DNA of 64,000 nucleotides from Paludibacteraceae bacterium (GCA_017556705.1 JAFYMG010000014.1:1-64000), one strand, 5' to 3'; positions 16,068 through 24,307 are shown, counted from the stretch's first letter. Translations and numbers: made by a program. Notes: generated by a model from the sequence alone, not told the origin.

Positions 16068-16880
16068 CTACCACTTCTTGCGGAATAACCCACCCATCAA
16101 TGTACACAGCACATAGTACGGATACAGTATTTCAAGTAGCAGCGCCACCCATACGCTGACCGATTGGTTGCGTCGTTTGATTAGACTATATTCGATTGGG
16201 AATTTTACCACGAGCACTAGCGGACATACTAGCTGCAGCAGGTTTATTCCTAGCACCATTGCTCCGCAACGCAGGATATCCTTGTCGGTGTATTTAGGTG
16301 CTTTGCCCGCCCAGCGCATACGTTGTTTCAAGAATGCACGCCACTCAGTATGTGGTCGCACGATGGCTTCGTAGCGGGGGGCATCCAGTACGGCTATCTT
16401 CAGCCCACGACGCTTGAACGATTCCAATAGGAACATATCATCGCCGCTCGGTATCTCGTGGTGTAGGTCTTGGTATGACTCTAGCCATCGGTCTCGTTTC
16501 ACGATCAAGTTTGCTCCGCTGCACATCACAGCTTTGCCACGTTGTGCAGCCTCGATGGTCAACTGCTGTATCGCCGCATATTCCGCTATCTGCAACCGCT
16601 CTAGCAGCGACGGCTTCTCATTCTTCGACTCCATTCGCAGCGGCAGGATATATAGGTCGGACGCCTCATTGAGGCTATTGGACGGTGTTCCACCTATTGG
16701 ACGCTCGTATGACGAGCTATTGGCTATAGGAGCAGGTAATACATCGTCATCCATCATCCACACATAGTCCGTTTCCGCAGCGGAAATAATACGATAAAGA
16801 GCATGTTTTTTGCCCTTGCCTTCGTCGTTAATCCCCCTTCGTGGAACGACTACAGTAATATGATCTTGACCTTTTACCAT
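16068..16880 (-). CDS. Family 2 glycosyltransferase, N-terminally truncated
   Basis: A 270-residue GT2-like protein. It keeps the second half of the GT-A fold: GKGKKHALYRIISAAETDYVW, the metal-binding DDD in MMDDDVLP, the CSGANLIVKRDR and SGDDMFLLES segments, the QxxRW-like motif KQRMRWAGK, and two C-terminal membrane helices. The first about 80 residues of the usual domain (the VxVVVxARNE strand) are absent. Its frame is closed 11 codons upstream of the ATG, in a CCTTTAACC repeat, and the next gene ends only 42 bases away. Residues 51-77 are encoded by a CTATTGGACG-palindrome array (16650-16730). It may be a pseudogene. Confidence 0.7.
   Translation of the reverse strand: MVKGQDHITVVVPRRGINDEGKGKKHALYRIISAAETDYVWMMDDDVLPAPIANSSSYERPIGGTPSNSLNEASDLYILPLRMESKNEKPSLLERLQIAEYAAIQQLTIEAAQRGKAVMCSGANLIVKRDRWLESYQDLHHEIPSGDDMFLLESFKRRGLKIAVLDAPRYEAIVRPHTEWRAFLKQRMRWAGKAPKYTDKDILRCGAMVLGINLLQLVCPLVLVVKFPIEYSLIKRRNQSVSVWVALLLEILYPYYVLCTLMGGLFRKKW
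16650..16730 (-). repeat. CTATTGGACG-palindrome array inside the glycosyltransferase
   Basis: Plus-strand linkers TATAGGTCGGACG, CTATTGGACG and CTATTGGACG separate cores CCTCA-TTGAGG, GGTGTTCCACC and GCTCGTATGACGAGC. It is in frame and encodes SYERPIGGTPSNSLNEAS. Confidence 0.75.
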
Positions 16881-16881
16881 C

Positions 16882-16920
16882 CGTTGCCTCTCGCCTTTAA
16901 CCTTTTGCCTTTAACCTAAT
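16882..16920. repeat. CCTTTAACC tandem repeat
   Basis: CTCGCCTTTAACC, TTTTGCCTTTAACC and related words fill the 42-base spacer between the NlpC/P60 gene and the truncated glycosyltransferase. Similar words lie at 21060-21092. Confidence 0.5.
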
Positions 16921-16922
16921 CT

Positions 16923-17774
16923 CTACAGATAGCGTTTGATCTGTGCTAGATGGTGCGACAGTTTGCCGTTGGCGAGGCGGATACCCATATCGTCGATCTT
17001 AGCCACATGTACGTATCCTGCGCAGTGTATGACCTCTGTCTGACTGATCAGCATACCCACGTGCGTGATCCTAGTGGCGTTTGGATCGCGATCGGCATGG
17101 TTGAAGAACACCAAGTCGCCTGGTCGCGATTCTGCCAACGAGTTCACTACCTCTCCTTGTGTCACTTGTTCGCGCGCATTGCGCAGTATATTAATGCCAA
17201 ACACGCCATATACTGTTTGCGTGAAGCCCGAGCAGTCGTAGCCCATCATGTTCTTTCCGCCCCATAGGTATGGCACATTCAGCAGCGTCTTTGCCATTCT
17301 CACGATATCTTCGCCTTTTACCTCGTTGTCCAAACGATGCAAGCAGTTTGGATCAATCAGATACTCCTTGCCCAGCATTTCGAACGTGCCGTTCTCATAG
17401 TTTGGCAATCGGGTACCGATGGTGAGCATCACTTTCTCTCCTGTCTCTTTGATCGTAGCCACAGCCATAGGTACGGCCACCGTCACCTTGCGAACGCTCA
17501 GTTGCTCTACCTCTTCCTCGCTGATGCTTTTTATCATGCTGTTGCTTACCCATCCCACTTGTCCGTCCATGGTCGAGCGGATCTTGGTCCAGCTAGAACT
17601 ACGTTCCACCACTTCGCACACTTCGCCGAACAGCAATTGGGTGGCTTGCTCGGCTGCTTGTGATGGTTCCTCGCGCACTGGGGTCACGGGGCAATGATTA
17701 ATGACAAACTCTGCGCCACGAACGAGGCAGGTCGTTGCCATGATGGCAAGAAGGACTATAAAAATCTTTTTCAT
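16923..17774 (-). CDS. SH3 and NlpC/P60 domain cell-wall peptidase
   Basis: A 283-residue exported peptidase: signal peptide (1-20), bacterial SH3-like region (about 25-90, VREEPSQAAEQATQLLFGE then VGWVSNSM), and a C-terminal NlpC/P60 domain (about 155-283) with catalytic Cys in GYDCSGF, His in THVGM and a third polar residue in IHCAG. Family members cut gamma-D-Glu-diaminoacid bonds in peptidoglycan. Expression is from the promoter at 17821-17852. Confidence 0.88.
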   Translation of the reverse strand: MKKIFIVLLAIMATTCLVRGAEFVINHCPVTPVREEPSQAAEQATQLLFGEVCEVVERSSSWTKIRSTMDGQVGWVSNSMIKSISEEEVEQLSVRKVTVAVPMAVATIKETGEKVMLTIGTRLPNYENGTFEMLGKEYLIDPNCLHRLDNEVKGEDIVRMAKTLLNVPYLWGGKNMMGYDCSGFTQTVYGVFGINILRNAREQVTQGEVVNSLAESRPGDLVFFNHADRDPNATRITHVGMLISQTEVIHCAGYVHVAKIDDMGIRLANGKLSHHLAQIKRYL

Positions 17775-17820
17775 GGTTGTTTTGTTTTATGGTTTGATCG
17801 TGTTGAACAATTTTGCAGCG

Positions 17821-17852
17821 CAAAATTACACTTTTTTTTTGACATATGCAAA
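17821..17852 (-). promoter_or_regulatory. Promoter of the NlpC/P60 gene
   Basis: On the minus strand TTTG (17852-17849), 20 bases, TAATTTTG (17828-17821). Confidence 0.8.
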
Positions 17853-17948
17853 TTTTGCTTTAAAATAGTATCACTCTGCTTGTCCACTAAACAGTAGCGA
17901 AGCGCACGAAAACTTTTTTTTAAGAAAAATACCCCCCCATGAACATCT

Positions 17949-17981
17949 GAGTGGTAACCGAGTGGTAATGGAGTGGTATGC
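17949..17981. repeat. GAGTGGTAAC tandem repeat
   Basis: GAGTGGTAACC, GAGTGGTAATG and GAGTGGTATGC follow one another. A sister tract lies at 57808-57845. Confidence 0.6.
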
Positions 17982-18056
17982 GAACTGACAAATAACCCAA
18001 AATTCATAGATAAGCCACCGATAGGTAATAGACCTCTCATAGATCTCCTTGTTTTG

Positions 18057-18134
18057 TTCTATGCTTGCGCTGATTCCTCAAAGTGGGGACTTCTCGGGCG
18101 CTACACTCGGAGTGCGTTCCGTCGCACTCCTTCA
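18057..18134. repeat. 78-base dispersed element, copy 1
   Basis: It matches 34689-34767 at about nine of ten positions and contains the hairpin GGAGTGCG-TTCCGT-CGCACTCC and the core CCTCAAAGTGGGGACTT. No coding potential is seen. Confidence 0.75.
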
Positions 18135-18383
18135 GGTCGCGAAGCCTACCGCTAGTTTGCGAGGCGGCAGATTTGCGGGGACCTCAACAGGGAACATCCA
18201 AAACGCAACTGCTGAATCTTAAGTAAATGGCGGAGTAGTAAGACAATTATTTTATAACAAAAATTATAGAAAATTTATGTTTCCTTATTTGACGACAATA
18301 GAGACAACTTGCGGGGCAATCAATATCCCTGCCCCGGCTAGGATCTAGTGTAAGTGTCAACAAATATTAAATCTCATTTTTTA

Positions 18384-18433
18384 GTTTAGAGGACGGCGCA
18401 GAGCGCCTACAGTTTAGAGGACGCTTCGCTACA
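18384..18433. repeat. TTTAGAGGACG-palindrome element
   Basis: GTTTAGAGGAC, core GGCGC-AGA-GCGCC, TACAGTTTAGAGGACG, then core GCTTCGC. Confidence 0.7.
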
Positions 18434-18542
18434 AGGGGGCACGGATTTGCACTAATTTGTATCCATGAAGGTCTGTGATAATCAGTGAGATCGGTGGGCC
18501 TTATCCTCATCCGTGGGAACGATATCGCTGAATATCAAGGAA

Positions 18543-18577
18543 TAAAAAACAAAGAACGCCCTGGGGCAGGGCGTTCT
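18543..18577 (-). terminator. Terminator of the aroA / serine-hydrolase unit
   Basis: Arms AGAACGCCCTG (18553-18563) and CAGGGCGTTCT (18567-18577). On the minus strand a T-rich run follows (18550-18543). Confidence 0.85.
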
Positions 18578-18599
18578 GTTTGGGCGTGGATATTATATC

Positions 18600-19769
18600 T
18601 TATTTACCGAAATATGCCTTGTAAATCGCATTGGCCATGGCTTCGACAACCCCTTTATCTGGATCATACACGTAACCATTGGTCATGGCAACGATGCCCC
18701 AACCATCCGCTGGGCTCCATATCATGAGGCTACGCAAGCCATAAGCATCGCCAGTATGTCCTACAGGATAGTTGCCCGGTGTGTTGTAATGAGCATCGTC
18801 TAAGAAATCCACAAACTCCATGAGGCATAGTCCGTATTGGTCTTCGTAGTAGTCATCCGTTAGCTTGATCCATACGGGTGTCTGCATGGTTTTAGCACTC
18901 TCTTCGGAGATGATCCGCACACCGTTGAGTTCACCATAGTTCATGTGCATCATCATATAGGTAGCCAAGTCGTGCGCAGAGATTTTCACGCCACCAGTAG
19001 GCGAGAACATAGGTGCTGAATAGCCCATAGTGTAATCATCCAATCGATGTGCCACGCTGCCGTAGGCGCTTGACTCTACATATTCTCCGTCTTGATAACG
19101 GTATATAGAAGCACATTTGCTCATGTCCAATTCGTCAATATTATGGCCTGCATGCAAGCCAAGAGGTGTGATCACATTATCTTTTACATATCGGTCGAAA
19201 CGCACACCAGACACCTTCTCGAGGATAGCGCCTGCGAAGTTGAGACCCAGGTTCGAATAATTGTAGCCAGTACCTGGAGCATAGTCGTAATAGGTGGCAC
19301 TGCAGTCGCCATTCACCGCAGGATTGATATGGTCGAGTGTGGAATAATTCTCTGGATCGCGGAAACTAGCTGTGTGCGAGAGCACCATGCGCAAGGTGAT
19401 TGGTACCTCTGGGTGATGTGGGTTGCGTACCTTAAAGCCAATGAGATTGCTCACATCGTCATCCAATGAGATAATACCTTTCTCCACAAGCTGCATAAGG
19501 GATGTAGCGGTGAAGGATTTGGAGATAGATGCGATACGCATGAAATGATTGGTTGTTAAAGGCGTTTGGCTGTCGATATTGGCATAGCCAAAAGCATTTT
19601 CATAGACTATCTTTCCGTTTTGGACAATGACAGCAGCGATACCTACTGCTTGATAGTCGTTCATTACTTGTTGAATAGCTTGATTGGTGCGTTTCTCTGC
19701 GCTTGGAGCACAACCGATCATCACCAATATCATGGCTGCTAAAGCCATAAGGACATGATTGTTTTTCAT
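18600..19769 (-). CDS. Beta-lactamase-family serine hydrolase lipoprotein
   Basis: A 389-residue class C / PBP-like hydrolase. Lipoprotein signal with lipobox MIGC (Cys20). Active-site motifs are SISK (in RIASISKSFTA), YNYSN as the Tyr-x-Asn box, and HTG in VGHTGDAYG in place of KTG. The HTG form is usual for D-aminopeptidase or esterase-like members rather than true beta-lactamases, so the substrate is open. The ATG overlaps the aroA stop by 4 bases, so it is coupled to aroA despite the unrelated role. Confidence 0.82.
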   Translation of the reverse strand: MKNNHVLMALAAMILVMIGCAPSAEKRTNQAIQQVMNDYQAVGIAAVIVQNGKIVYENAFGYANIDSQTPLTTNHFMRIASISKSFTATSLMQLVEKGIISLDDDVSNLIGFKVRNPHHPEVPITLRMVLSHTASFRDPENYSTLDHINPAVNGDCSATYYDYAPGTGYNYSNLGLNFAGAILEKVSGVRFDRYVKDNVITPLGLHAGHNIDELDMSKCASIYRYQDGEYVESSAYGSVAHRLDDYTMGYSAPMFSPTGGVKISAHDLATYMMMHMNYGELNGVRIISEESAKTMQTPVWIKLTDDYYEDQYGLCLMEFVDFLDDAHYNTPGNYPVGHTGDAYGLRSLMIWSPADGWGIVAMTNGYVYDPDKGVVEAMANAIYKAYFGK

Positions 19770-20995
19770 ATTGTTGTATGTTTTAAGGGGTTAATACTAC
19801 GGAACTGTTCGATGAAACGAGGGTAGGATTTGCGGATGCAGTCGGTGTCGTCCACCTCGTAGCCTGCAATCAACAGTGCCATCGCCATGCGATGGTCGGC
19901 GTCTGTGCGGTGCTCCGCTACGGCACGTAAGCGGTCGGACTCCTTCAGCGGCAACGACTCGACGCCGGTGGCGTGCAAGGTGATGCCTAGGCGCTCGCAG
20001 GTGAGCGCGACAGCAGGGTAAAGGTCGGGGCAGGTTGCAAAATCTTGTTCTAAGATTTTGCAATTGGACGCCGCTGGTGCGGCTATAGGACGCCCACTAT
20101 GTGGGCTATTGGACGCTTCGCTATTGGTTATCGATTCTCGATATCCGTTACCCGATATCCGCACACCTTCAGGTGTGTAGGTGGTATGGACGCCGAGGCG
20201 AGCGAAGATATCGGCGACAACTTTGTCGCCTTGTAATGACTCGCGAGAGAGACCTGGGAGCGTAATCTCACCGCCATGAAGGGCGACATACTCGTACCAA
20301 AAAGCAGCGGAGCTCCAGTCCTTTTCTAAAGAGGACGCCGCTTGTGCGGCTATAGGACGCCCACAATGTGGGCTATTGGACGCCCTATGGGCTATTGGAT
20401 ATTGGTCAATGATTTCTCTCGTGAGGGTGATGTAGGGGGAAGTGGAGTTGGTTTGGACATTCGCTCCAATGAGGAGCAAGGCGGAAACAAACTGCGTGGA
20501 TTGGGGGGTATTAAGGGTGATCGCTTGGCTCTTATCGAGCGACTTACCCGTGATGCGCAAAGGAGGAAAACCCTCTTTGCCCAAGTAGTCAATGTCCGCA
20601 CCGATGCTGCGGAGAGCGTCCACCAGTTGACCAATAGGGCGATGATGCATGCGTTCGACGCCGTCCAAGATGGTGGTCTGCCCCTCTAACTGAGCGCAAT
20701 AGGCGGTGAGGAAGCGCATGGCAGTGCCGCAATTGCCAAGTTCGATACTCGAACGGGACGCCGCTTGTGCGGCTATAGGACGCCCTGACGGGCTATAGGA
20801 CGGCGTTCCGCCTATAGGACGCTCGCTCTGCGAGCTATTGGATGCATTGTGTAGTGTTGTTAAGGCGTGGTAGAGGAGTTGCACATCATCGGGCATATCA
20901 GCAGAGACGGTCAAGAGACCGTCTCCGTGTATAGCTTGCAAAATCAATAGGCGATTTGCAATGGATTTCGATATGGGCAGTAAAATGCAGGGCAT
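19766..20995 (-). CDS. aroA: 3-phosphoshikimate 1-carboxyvinyltransferase carrying three in-frame repeat arrays
   Basis: A 409-residue EPSP synthase, the sixth step of the shikimate pathway. Recognised segments: PISKSIANR (substrate-binding Lys/Ser), ELGNCGTAMRFL, RPIGQLVDALRSIGADI, PQSTQFVSALLL, DWSSAAFWYEY, LPLKESDRLRAVAE and DADHRMAMAL. Between them sit three foreign tracts encoded by CTATAGGACG-palindrome arrays: residues about 50-81 (SERPIGGTPSYSPSGRPI and AAQAAS), 197-222 (SNSPHCGRPIAAQAAS) and 272-311 (ITNSEASNSPHSGRPI). All keep frame. The core without them is shorter than usual and starts directly at the PISKS strand. Catalytic segments look intact, so activity is plausible but not proven. 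Confidence 0.85.
   Translation of the reverse strand: MPCILLPISKSIANRLLILQAIHGDGLLTVSADMPDDVQLLYHALTTLHNASNSSQSERPIGGTPSYSPSGRPIAAQAASRSSIELGNCGTAMRFLTAYCAQLEGQTTILDGVERMHHRPIGQLVDALRSIGADIDYLGKEGFPPLRITGKSLDKSQAITLNTPQSTQFVSALLLIGANVQTNSTSPYITLTREIIDQYPIAHRASNSPHCGRPIAAQAASSLEKDWSSAAFWYEYVALHGGEITLPGLSRESLQGDKVVADIFARLGVHTTYTPEGVRISGNGYRESITNSEASNSPHSGRPIAAPAASNCKILEQDFATCPDLYPAVALTCERLGITLHATGVESLPLKESDRLRAVAEHRTDADHRMAMALLIAGYEVDDTDCIRKSYPRFIEQFRSINPLKHTTI
20063..20180 (-). repeat. aroA array 3: CTATTGGACG palindromes plus GATATCCG repeat
   Basis: Plus strand: linker ATTGGACG, core CCGC-TGGT-GCGG, CTATAGGACG, core CCCAC-TAT-GTGGG, CTATTGGACG, core GCTTCGC, then CGATATCCGTTACCCGATAT. It is preceded by AAAATCTTG-TTC-TAAGATTTT and ends in a CACACCTTCAGGTGTG hairpin. 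Confidence 0.8.
20331..20405 (-). repeat. aroA array 2: CTATAGGACG palindromes
   Basis: GAGGACG, core CCGC-TTGT-GCGG, CTATAGGACG, core CCCAC-AAT-GTGGG, CTATTGGACG, core CCCTATGGG, CTATTGGATATTGG. Confidence 0.82.
20755..20847 (-). repeat. aroA array 1: CTATAGGACG palindromes
   Basis: GGGACG, core CCGC-TTGT-GCGG, CTATAGGACG, core CCC-TGAC-GGG, CTATAGGACG, core GGCG-TTC-CGCC, TATAGGACG, core GCTCGC-TCT-GCGAGC, TATTGGATG. Confidence 0.82.
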
Positions 20996-20998
20996 TTT

Positions 20999-21092
20999 TA
21001 GTTTAAAGTTTAGAGGTTAGAGTTTAAAAGCATGGGATATGCGGCTTCGCCGCTATTCTTGCCTATAACCTTTAACCTTTCGCTTATAACCT
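20999..21092. repeat. Mixed low-complexity spacer upstream of aroA
   Basis: TTTAGTTTAAAGTTTAGAGG, a GCGGC-TTC-GCCGC hairpin, then CCTATAACCTTTAACC and CTTATAACCTC copies. Confidence 0.5.
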
Positions 21093-21095
21093 CAA

Positions 21096-23072
21096 TCAGT
21101 TAATATCAGGCAAGAAAGAATAATCGCGAGAGTAGCGGAGGTGCTGCTCGATATAGCCCTCAGTATAGTCGAGAGTGACGTCTGTGATATTACCTTCTGC
21201 ATCGTAATGTGCAGTATAAACAGGGTTAACAAAGCCTTTATATGGAGCGAGGTTGAGTTTCTCATAGCGCTCCAAGATCTCTTTGTGCAAGTCTTGGTCT
21301 ACCTTCACAGCATAAGTCTCGACCATCTCTATCGCAGCAGGATAATCGCCTTCAGAGGTAATACGTTGAATCTCGCGGAGTAACTCACCATAGAGACGGC
21401 GAACGCCCTCATAATCATTGATTTGGAGGTAGTGCTTACCATCGCGCTCAATCATCTCCACCTCGTTGTTTTGTGCGTTTTCAAACACCCACTTAGCAAT
21501 GAGTTGGCGGTTGCGCATGTGCGACTCCTCGATGTCTTTGCCAGGCTCGATGCGCACGAGTTGGGTCATGAGGCCGTTCATCATTTGTTGGTAGTAGAAG
21601 CCCTTGTATGCCTCTTCGTCCTCCAAAAGACCGAGTTCTACGAGTTTAGGATCAGCCATATAGTAGAGACCGAGCAAGTCAGCACGCGCCTCCTCGATGG
21701 TAGAAGCATGCTCCTTGAGGGCATCTTTGCTAATACCTGGCATGAGTTTGCCTGAACCATGACCCACGCACTCGTGAAGGTCGGTATGCAAGTCGCCGCA
21801 AGCACCTGCTTTCTCGTACATAGCGATGACCTCTGGGCTAATCATAAACTCCTCGTTGAAGCCATTGCCCTTGGCTGCCTCGTTGTAGGCATGGGTGATA
21901 TTGTCGATAGTCACAGACTTAGAACCATAGTCTTTGCGAATCCAGTTAGCGTTAGGCAAGTTGATACCGATAGGGGTAGCAGGGTAGCAGTCGCCTGCGA
22001 GGATAGCGGCGGTGATAACCTTTGCACTCACGCCCTTGACTTCCTCTTTCTTGTATTTCTTATCGGTTGGAGAGTTATCCTCAAACCATTGTGCGTTGTC
22101 GGAGATGGTTTGGCAACGGTGGGTAGCACGCATGTCTTTGAAGTTCACGAGTGACTCCCAAGTACCTGTAATACCTAGAGGATCAGCATATGTCTCGGTG
22201 AAACCATTCACGAAGTCCACACGGCTGTCCAAATCTTTCACCCAGGCGATGCAGTACTCGTTGAACGCTTTGAGGTCGCCAGTCTTGTTGAACTCAATCA
22301 TCTTTTCGATGACAAGGCGTTGTTGGTCGTTCTCAGCAAATGGTAATGCCTTCTCGAGGTGCTCTACTACATGGCTGAGAGCTTCGCCGTACATGCCACC
22401 TACTTTGTAGGTGCGCTCTACCACTTGGTCGTTCTCCTTCACGAGCTTGCTGTTGAGACCAATCCAGAGTGGCTCCGCAGAGTTATCTTTGTGTGCTTCG
22501 TAGTATGCCTCTGCCTCGGCTTGGGTCACGCCCTCGTAGTAGTTGTTGGCAGAAGCCAGGAGAAGATCCTCGCCAGCGAGACTTAGGCTCTTAGGCATCA
22601 CGGTTGGGTCGAAGATCACAGGCAAGATAGCCTCGTCGTAGGTAACACCTGCTTCCGCACATGCATTCACGAACCAGTCTTGAGAGAACTCAGGTTGGAA
22701 CTTGTCGGATGCGTAGTGGTGGTGAATACCGTTGGCAAACCATACGCGCTTGAGGTATTTCTCAAAGTTGACGAACTCAGCGCTAGTCTTGTCGCCCTGG
22801 TATTGGGTGTAGAGTGCTTCAAGGGCACGGCGGATACGTAGGTTGTAGCGACCATTTTGATCATAGAGGATATCACGCCCATGCAGAGCAGCTTCGGTGA
22901 GGTGATAAACGAGGGTCTTTTGTTGCAGACTCAGAGAGTCAAACTCTGGCACTTGGTAGCGCAGAATCTCGAGGTCATAAAACTTGTCCACGGTGTAGTC
23001 GAATGTTTGTTCTTGTTTGCAGCATGCGCTGAGTGCGATGAGTGCAATGCTGAGGATTGCTAATTTCTTCAT
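21096..23072 (-). CDS. Dipeptidyl-peptidase III family (M49) lipoprotein
   Basis: A 658-residue zinc exopeptidase. Lipoprotein signal with lipobox ALSAC (Cys17). The M49 motif HECVGHGSG gives the HExxGH-type zinc ligands and catalytic Glu, and EEARADLLGLYY the third ligand Glu. Family members release N-terminal dipeptides. Here the enzyme is predicted to be anchored at the inner or outer membrane on the periplasmic side, fitting peptide-based nutrition. The stop is 23 bases before an AACC-type repeat. Confidence 0.88.
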   Translation of the reverse strand: MKKLAILSIALIALSACCKQEQTFDYTVDKFYDLEILRYQVPEFDSLSLQQKTLVYHLTEAALHGRDILYDQNGRYNLRIRRALEALYTQYQGDKTSAEFVNFEKYLKRVWFANGIHHHYASDKFQPEFSQDWFVNACAEAGVTYDEAILPVIFDPTVMPKSLSLAGEDLLLASANNYYEGVTQAEAEAYYEAHKDNSAEPLWIGLNSKLVKENDQVVERTYKVGGMYGEALSHVVEHLEKALPFAENDQQRLVIEKMIEFNKTGDLKAFNEYCIAWVKDLDSRVDFVNGFTETYADPLGITGTWESLVNFKDMRATHRCQTISDNAQWFEDNSPTDKKYKKEEVKGVSAKVITAAILAGDCYPATPIGINLPNANWIRKDYGSKSVTIDNITHAYNEAAKGNGFNEEFMISPEVIAMYEKAGACGDLHTDLHECVGHGSGKLMPGISKDALKEHASTIEEARADLLGLYYMADPKLVELGLLEDEEAYKGFYYQQMMNGLMTQLVRIEPGKDIEESHMRNRQLIAKWVFENAQNNEVEMIERDGKHYLQINDYEGVRRLYGELLREIQRITSEGDYPAAIEMVETYAVKVDQDLHKEILERYEKLNLAPYKGFVNPVYTAHYDAEGNITDVTLDYTEGYIEQHLRYSRDYSFLPDIN

Positions 23073-23103
23073 TGTTTATTGTTTAAGGACTTTTTAGTCG
23101 TTA

Positions 23104-23982
23104 TTAAATTCTTTCTAATACGGTTTGTACCAACTGTTTGATACGAGGTTTGTAATCAGTGTTAGCAGCTTCTACTTTGCGTTGGGCGATGACACAGCAA
23201 ACAGTCATAGCTTTGTGTCCCATCAGCAAACTGAGGCCTGCAATGGCGCTACCTTCCATCTCGTAGTTAGTGATGCGTTGCCCCTCATAGCGGAAGTCAG
23301 TAATCAGGTCGTTAATCTCTTTCACCGCTAATTCACAACGCAATACGCGTCCTTGAGGGCCATAGAAACCATTAGCAGCGATGGTGCAACCACGCATCAT
23401 ATCTTCGCCTGCAATGCGATTGACGAGTTCAGGATTAGCAGCTACTACGTATGGGCGAGCAGCCTTAGCAGGATAGTGGATGAAGTCCACCAATGCGTCC
23501 TCAAAGCCGAGGTCGGCTATCTCGTCACGACCTTCGTAGAAAGCCAGTACGCCGTCCCAACCGATAGATTTCTCGCTCACGAGGAAAGTACCCAATGGGA
23601 TATCCTCTTGCATACCGCCGCAAGTACCGATACGCACGATCTCAAGGGTGCTATGCTCGTCCTTCTCGGTGCGGGTGGCGAAGTCAATGTTAGCCAATGC
23701 GTCTAGCTCATTGAGCACGATATCGCAGTTGTCGGTACCGATACCTGTAGAGATGCAGGAGATGCGTTTGCCTTGGTATTTACCTGTAATGGTATGGAAC
23801 TCGCGGCTTTGGATATCGCACTCGATGCTGCCTTTGTCAAAAAACGAAGCCACCATGTTGACGCGACCTTGGTCGCCGACTAATATCACCTTATCCGCCA
23901 AGTGTTCGGGGCGAATGTGAAGGTGGAATATACTGCCATCCTCATTGATAATGAGTTGGCTAGCAGGGAATGTCTTTTTCAT
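23104..23982 (-). CDS. Nucleoside phosphorylase, uridine-phosphorylase-like
   Basis: A 292-residue PNP/UDP-superfamily enzyme: ILVGDQGRVNMVASFFDKG at the N-terminus (phosphate site), ISTGIGTDNCDIVLNEL, VRIGTCGGMQ, and the ribose-binding ITNYEMEGSAIAGLSLL. These segments fit uridine phosphorylases of Bacteroidetes (pyrimidine salvage). Purine specificity is less likely but cannot be excluded. It lies 31 bases upstream of the M49 gene on the same strand. Confidence 0.85.
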   Translation of the reverse strand: MKKTFPASQLIINEDGSIFHLHIRPEHLADKVILVGDQGRVNMVASFFDKGSIECDIQSREFHTITGKYQGKRISCISTGIGTDNCDIVLNELDALANIDFATRTEKDEHSTLEIVRIGTCGGMQEDIPLGTFLVSEKSIGWDGVLAFYEGRDEIADLGFEDALVDFIHYPAKAARPYVVAANPELVNRIAGEDMMRGCTIAANGFYGPQGRVLRCELAVKEINDLITDFRYEGQRITNYEMEGSAIAGLSLLMGHKAMTVCCVIAQRKVEAANTDYKPRIKQLVQTVLERI

Positions 23983-24001
23983 GCGTCTAGAAATTTAGAA
24001 A

Positions 24002-24307
24002 TTATGCTTGGCCGCCGCCGAAGGACATAGGTATAGTGCTTCCTGGAGCAGGGGTACCGTTGAGTTTGATGGTACCAAATTGCTTTTCGTATTTTGCTAC
24101 GTTCTCTTGCAAAGCGAAGAGCAGTTTCTTGGTATTTTCAGGGGTCATGATGATGCGTGATTGCACGTTAGCATTCTTTTGACCTGGCATCATACGCACG
24201 AAATCTACTACGAACTCTGAAGAAGAGTGTGCTACGATAGCGAGATTAGAGTAAGTGCCCTCTGCTACTTCTGGCGAGAGGTTGATGTTGAGTTTTTGTT
24301 CTTCCAT
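24002..24307 (-). CDS. DUF3467 family protein
   Basis: A 101-residue soluble protein. The pattern EGTYSNLAIVAHSSSEFVVD, then FVRMMPGQKNANVQSRIIMT and PENTKKLLFALQENVAKYE, is that of DUF3467, conserved in Bacteroidetes. The function of the family is unknown to me. It is 19 bases upstream of the nucleoside phosphorylase gene and probably in the same transcript. Confidence 0.82.
   Translation of the reverse strand: MEEQKLNINLSPEVAEGTYSNLAIVAHSSSEFVVDFVRMMPGQKNANVQSRIIMTPENTKKLLFALQENVAKYEKQFGTIKLNGTPAPGSTIPMSFGGGQA

Larger units (their letters stand above)
17853..18542. other. Long non-coding stretch filled with repeats
   Basis: I find no convincing gene here. The stretch holds GAGTGGTAA tandem copies (17949-17981), a 78-base element shared with 34689-34767 (18057-18134), a GGGGCA/TGCCCC hairpin near 18314-18338, a TTTAGAGGACG-palindrome element (18384-18433), and a GTCTGTGATAATCAGTGAGA word at about 18471 resembling GTGACAATCAGTGTAATCAG at 7796-7815. 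Confidence 0.6.

Noticed and set aside
17771..18040. 89-codon minus-strand frame upstream of the NlpC/P60 gene
   Set aside because: It overlaps that gene's promoter and runs through tandem repeats, with no recognisable protein pattern.
20063..20847. CRISPR array
   Set aside because: The constant words are only 9-10 bases, the variable parts are palindromes rather than unique spacers, the arrays are in frame inside aroA, and no cas gene is present.
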